Shown here in pieces: positions 24,045-25,210 of a DNA stretch of 25,210 bases. Every line of letters begins with the position of its first letter. Within the stretch, counting starts at the first letter, position 1. A program made the position numbers and the translations under genes. A model generated the notes under the pieces. It did not search any database, was not told the DNA's origin, and worked only from the letters and a program-made list of their open reading frames with translations. This stretch comes from DATFBY01 sp035253585 (GTDB lineage Bacteria; Gemmatimonadota; Gemmatimonadetes; Gemmatimonadales; Gemmatimonadaceae): contig DATFBY010000067.1 in assembly GCA_035253585.1 (NCBI GenBank), positions 1-25,210 of the forward strand. Direction: 5' to 3'.

Positions 24045-24971
24045 TTGGCCCGCGTCGCCTTTCTCGGAAGCAAAGACACGGGGCTGGCCGTGTTGCGAAC
24101 GCTGCTCGAGCTGGTTCATTCACCGCACCAGCTCGTCGGCGTGGTGACGCCTGACGATCGCGCCGATGCGCGCTCGCGGATGCCGCAGCTGGAAGACGCA
24201 GTGACTGGTCGGATGCCGTTCGTCGTCGCGTCGTCACGCGGCGATACGGAGCGTGCGCTCAACGAGTGGCGGCCTTCGATCGCGTTCGTCGTCGGTTGGT
24301 ACTCGGTCCTCCCACTCTCGAGCTACCCGGACACGGCGTTTTACGGCTTTCACTATTCGCCGCTTCCGCGCTATAGAGGGAACGCCCCGGTCGTGTGGCA
24401 GATCCTGAAGGGGGAGCCGGAAATCGGGCTGACGCTCTTCCGATTCTCCGAGGGGATGGACGAAGGGGATATCGTAGCTCAGGAGAGTGTGCCGCTGCAC
24501 GAGGATCAGGGGATCGGCGATGCGCTGACGCTCCTCGATGCCCGAGCGATCGACATGCTGCGCGAGCATCTATCATCGGTGCTCGACGGAACGGCACGAC
24601 TCACCCGCCAGGACCATACGAAGGCGACGTACGTCGGGGCGCGTGTACCGGAGGATGGTCTCATCGACTGGACGCTGCCGGCGCGCGAGATCCACAATTT
24701 CGTACGCGCGCAAACGCATCCCTATCCCGGCGCCTTCACCACGCTGCCGGATGGACGTACGCTGCGCATCTGGCGCACGCAGGTCGATCCCCGAAGCTAT
24801 TTCGGGTTGCCGGGCGCGGTAGCCGAGCGGCACGACGGCGCCGTGGTCGTCACCTGCGGCGAAGGAGCACTGCGTATTCTCGACGCACAGATCGACGGCC
24901 AGCCGCCGTCGGCGCCGGAGACCATGCTCAAGAGCATCAAGATCCGGCTGGGCCGAGCGCGCAAGGAATGA
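24045..24971 (+). CDS. Sugar-nucleotide N-formyltransferase (ArnA N-domain/Fmt-like)
   Basis: This 308-residue protein starts at TTG 24045, 14 bases after the aminotransferase; no better start is in frame. It has the formyl-folate fold with 'FHYSPLPRYRGNAP' (102-115) and 'GMDEGDIVAQ' (137-146). The C-terminal Fmt-like domain includes 'YVGARVPEDGLIDW' and 'HPYPGAF'. It most resembles the ArnA formyltransferase domain, which formylates UDP-Ara4N. Aligned to ArnA Asn102/His104/Asp140, His103 and Asp139 are present, but the Asn position is Gly101. That is an unusual catalytic-site change, possibly a subfamily trait. The context (aminotransferase before, glycosyltransferase after) favours an amino-sugar substrate over Met-tRNA. 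The stop overlaps the next start (ATGA). Confidence 0.87.
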   Translation: MARVAFLGSKDTGLAVLRTLLELVHSPHQLVGVVTPDDRADARSRMPQLEDAVTGRMPFVVASSRGDTERALNEWRPSIAFVVGWYSVLPLSSYPDTAFYGFHYSPLPRYRGNAPVVWQILKGEPEIGLTLFRFSEGMDEGDIVAQESVPLHEDQGIGDALTLLDARAIDMLREHLSSVLDGTARLTRQDHTKATYVGARVPEDGLIDWTLPAREIHNFVRAQTHPYPGAFTTLPDGRTLRIWRTQVDPRSYFGLPGAVAERHDGAVVVTCGEGALRILDAQIDGQPPSAPETMLKSIKIRLGRARKE

Positions 24972-25210
24972 CCGAGCTAGCAACCGCGCCCCTCGTGTCC
25001 GTCATCGTGATGGCGTACAACGAAGCAGCGAGCCTCGAGAACGTCGTGCGAGAAATCGACGGCGTGCTCGACCGCGCCGCACCTCGGAGCGAGATCGTGA
25101 TCGTCGATGACGGAAGCAGCGATCGCACCGGCCGGATCACCGACCTCTTGTCGAACGCGATGCCACGGGTGCGCGTCATTCACCACCGGCCTAACAAGGG
25201 TCTAGGCGGA
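24968..25210 (+). CDS. Family 2 glycosyltransferase, N-terminal part (ArnC-like, partial)
   Basis: The ATG at 24968 overlaps the formyltransferase stop (ATGA), and 81 codons are open to the end of the window. The visible part is the start of a GT-A fold: 'VSVIVMAYNEAASLENVVRE' (strand, then the Asn-Glu nucleotide loop) and 'EIVIVDDGSSDRTG', with the DDGSSD nucleotide-binding motif, ending in 'HHRPNKGLGG'. This is typical of family 2 enzymes such as DPM1/ArnC that load sugars on undecaprenyl or dolichyl phosphate. The operon position suggests transfer of the formylated amino sugar to undecaprenyl phosphate. Membrane helices and length cannot be seen. Confidence 0.87.
   Translation, partial: MTELATAPLVSVIVMAYNEAASLENVVREIDGVLDRAAPRSEIVIVDDGSSDRTGRITDLLSNAMPRVRVIHHRPNKGLGG

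Noticed and set aside
1..25210. tRNA, rRNA, insertion sequence or integrase
   Set aside because: I found no cloverleaf, conserved rRNA segment, transposase motif or target duplication by eye. A covariance-model scan was not possible.

Overview
This is a GC-rich window with no rRNA or tRNA gene, transposase or CRISPR array that I can see. It comes from a Gram-negative, respiring bacterium: it encodes lipoproteins, an outer-membrane-type barrel protein, type IV pilins, a c-type cytochrome, NDH-2 and a lipid A-type sugar operon. The style (near-identical short pilins, many small lipoproteins, intergenic heptamer repeats, a large secreted PIG-L protein) fits Gemmatimonadota or a neighbouring phylum. 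That placement is inference from recognition, not from a marker gene.

Layout. 1-4.4 kb: the end of a 5'-nucleotidase-like gene, a barrel protein (minus), a TsdA-type thiosulfate dehydrogenase lipoprotein, an orphan transhydrogenase alpha-1 subunit (PntAA), a degenerate receiver protein behind a CRP-like site, and a small lipoprotein. 4.4-5.6 kb: two nearly identical type IV pilin genes (minus), each with its own sigma-54 type promoter and its own terminator. 5.9-7.5 kb: a soluble PAS-GAF histidine kinase. 7.6-16.8 kb: a five-gene chain in which every junction is a 4-nt start/stop overlap: sucA (2-oxoglutarate dehydrogenase E1), a secreted PIG-L deacetylase fused to further domains, and a complete ABC importer (binding lipoprotein, ATPase, fused double permease). 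16.8-21.8 kb: two large polytopic GT-C-like membrane proteins (minus) on either side of a type II NADH dehydrogenase (plus). 22.0-25.2 kb: a tight operon of sugar-nucleotide SDR, PLP aminotransferase, sugar formyltransferase and family 2 glycosyltransferase (cut by the window end). It looks like a split-gene version of the ArnA/ArnB/ArnC aminosugar pathway.

How the parts may work together. TsdA and NDH-2 feed electrons into a respiratory chain, SucA supplies TCA flux and PntAA belongs to the NAD(P) transhydrogenase. The sugar operon would make a formylated amino sugar on undecaprenyl phosphate, and one of the GT-C proteins could move it onto an envelope acceptor.

The most unusual signals lie outside the genes. 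(1) The octamer GCCTAACG/CGTTAGGC occurs about 13 times on both strands and in several codon phases. (2) Three intergenic elements are built of inverted arms of tandem heptamers. One of them is read through as the N-terminus of the PIG-L protein, and two share a 43-nt hairpin core and sit between convergent genes. (3) The two pilin genes carry matched sigma-54 promoters.
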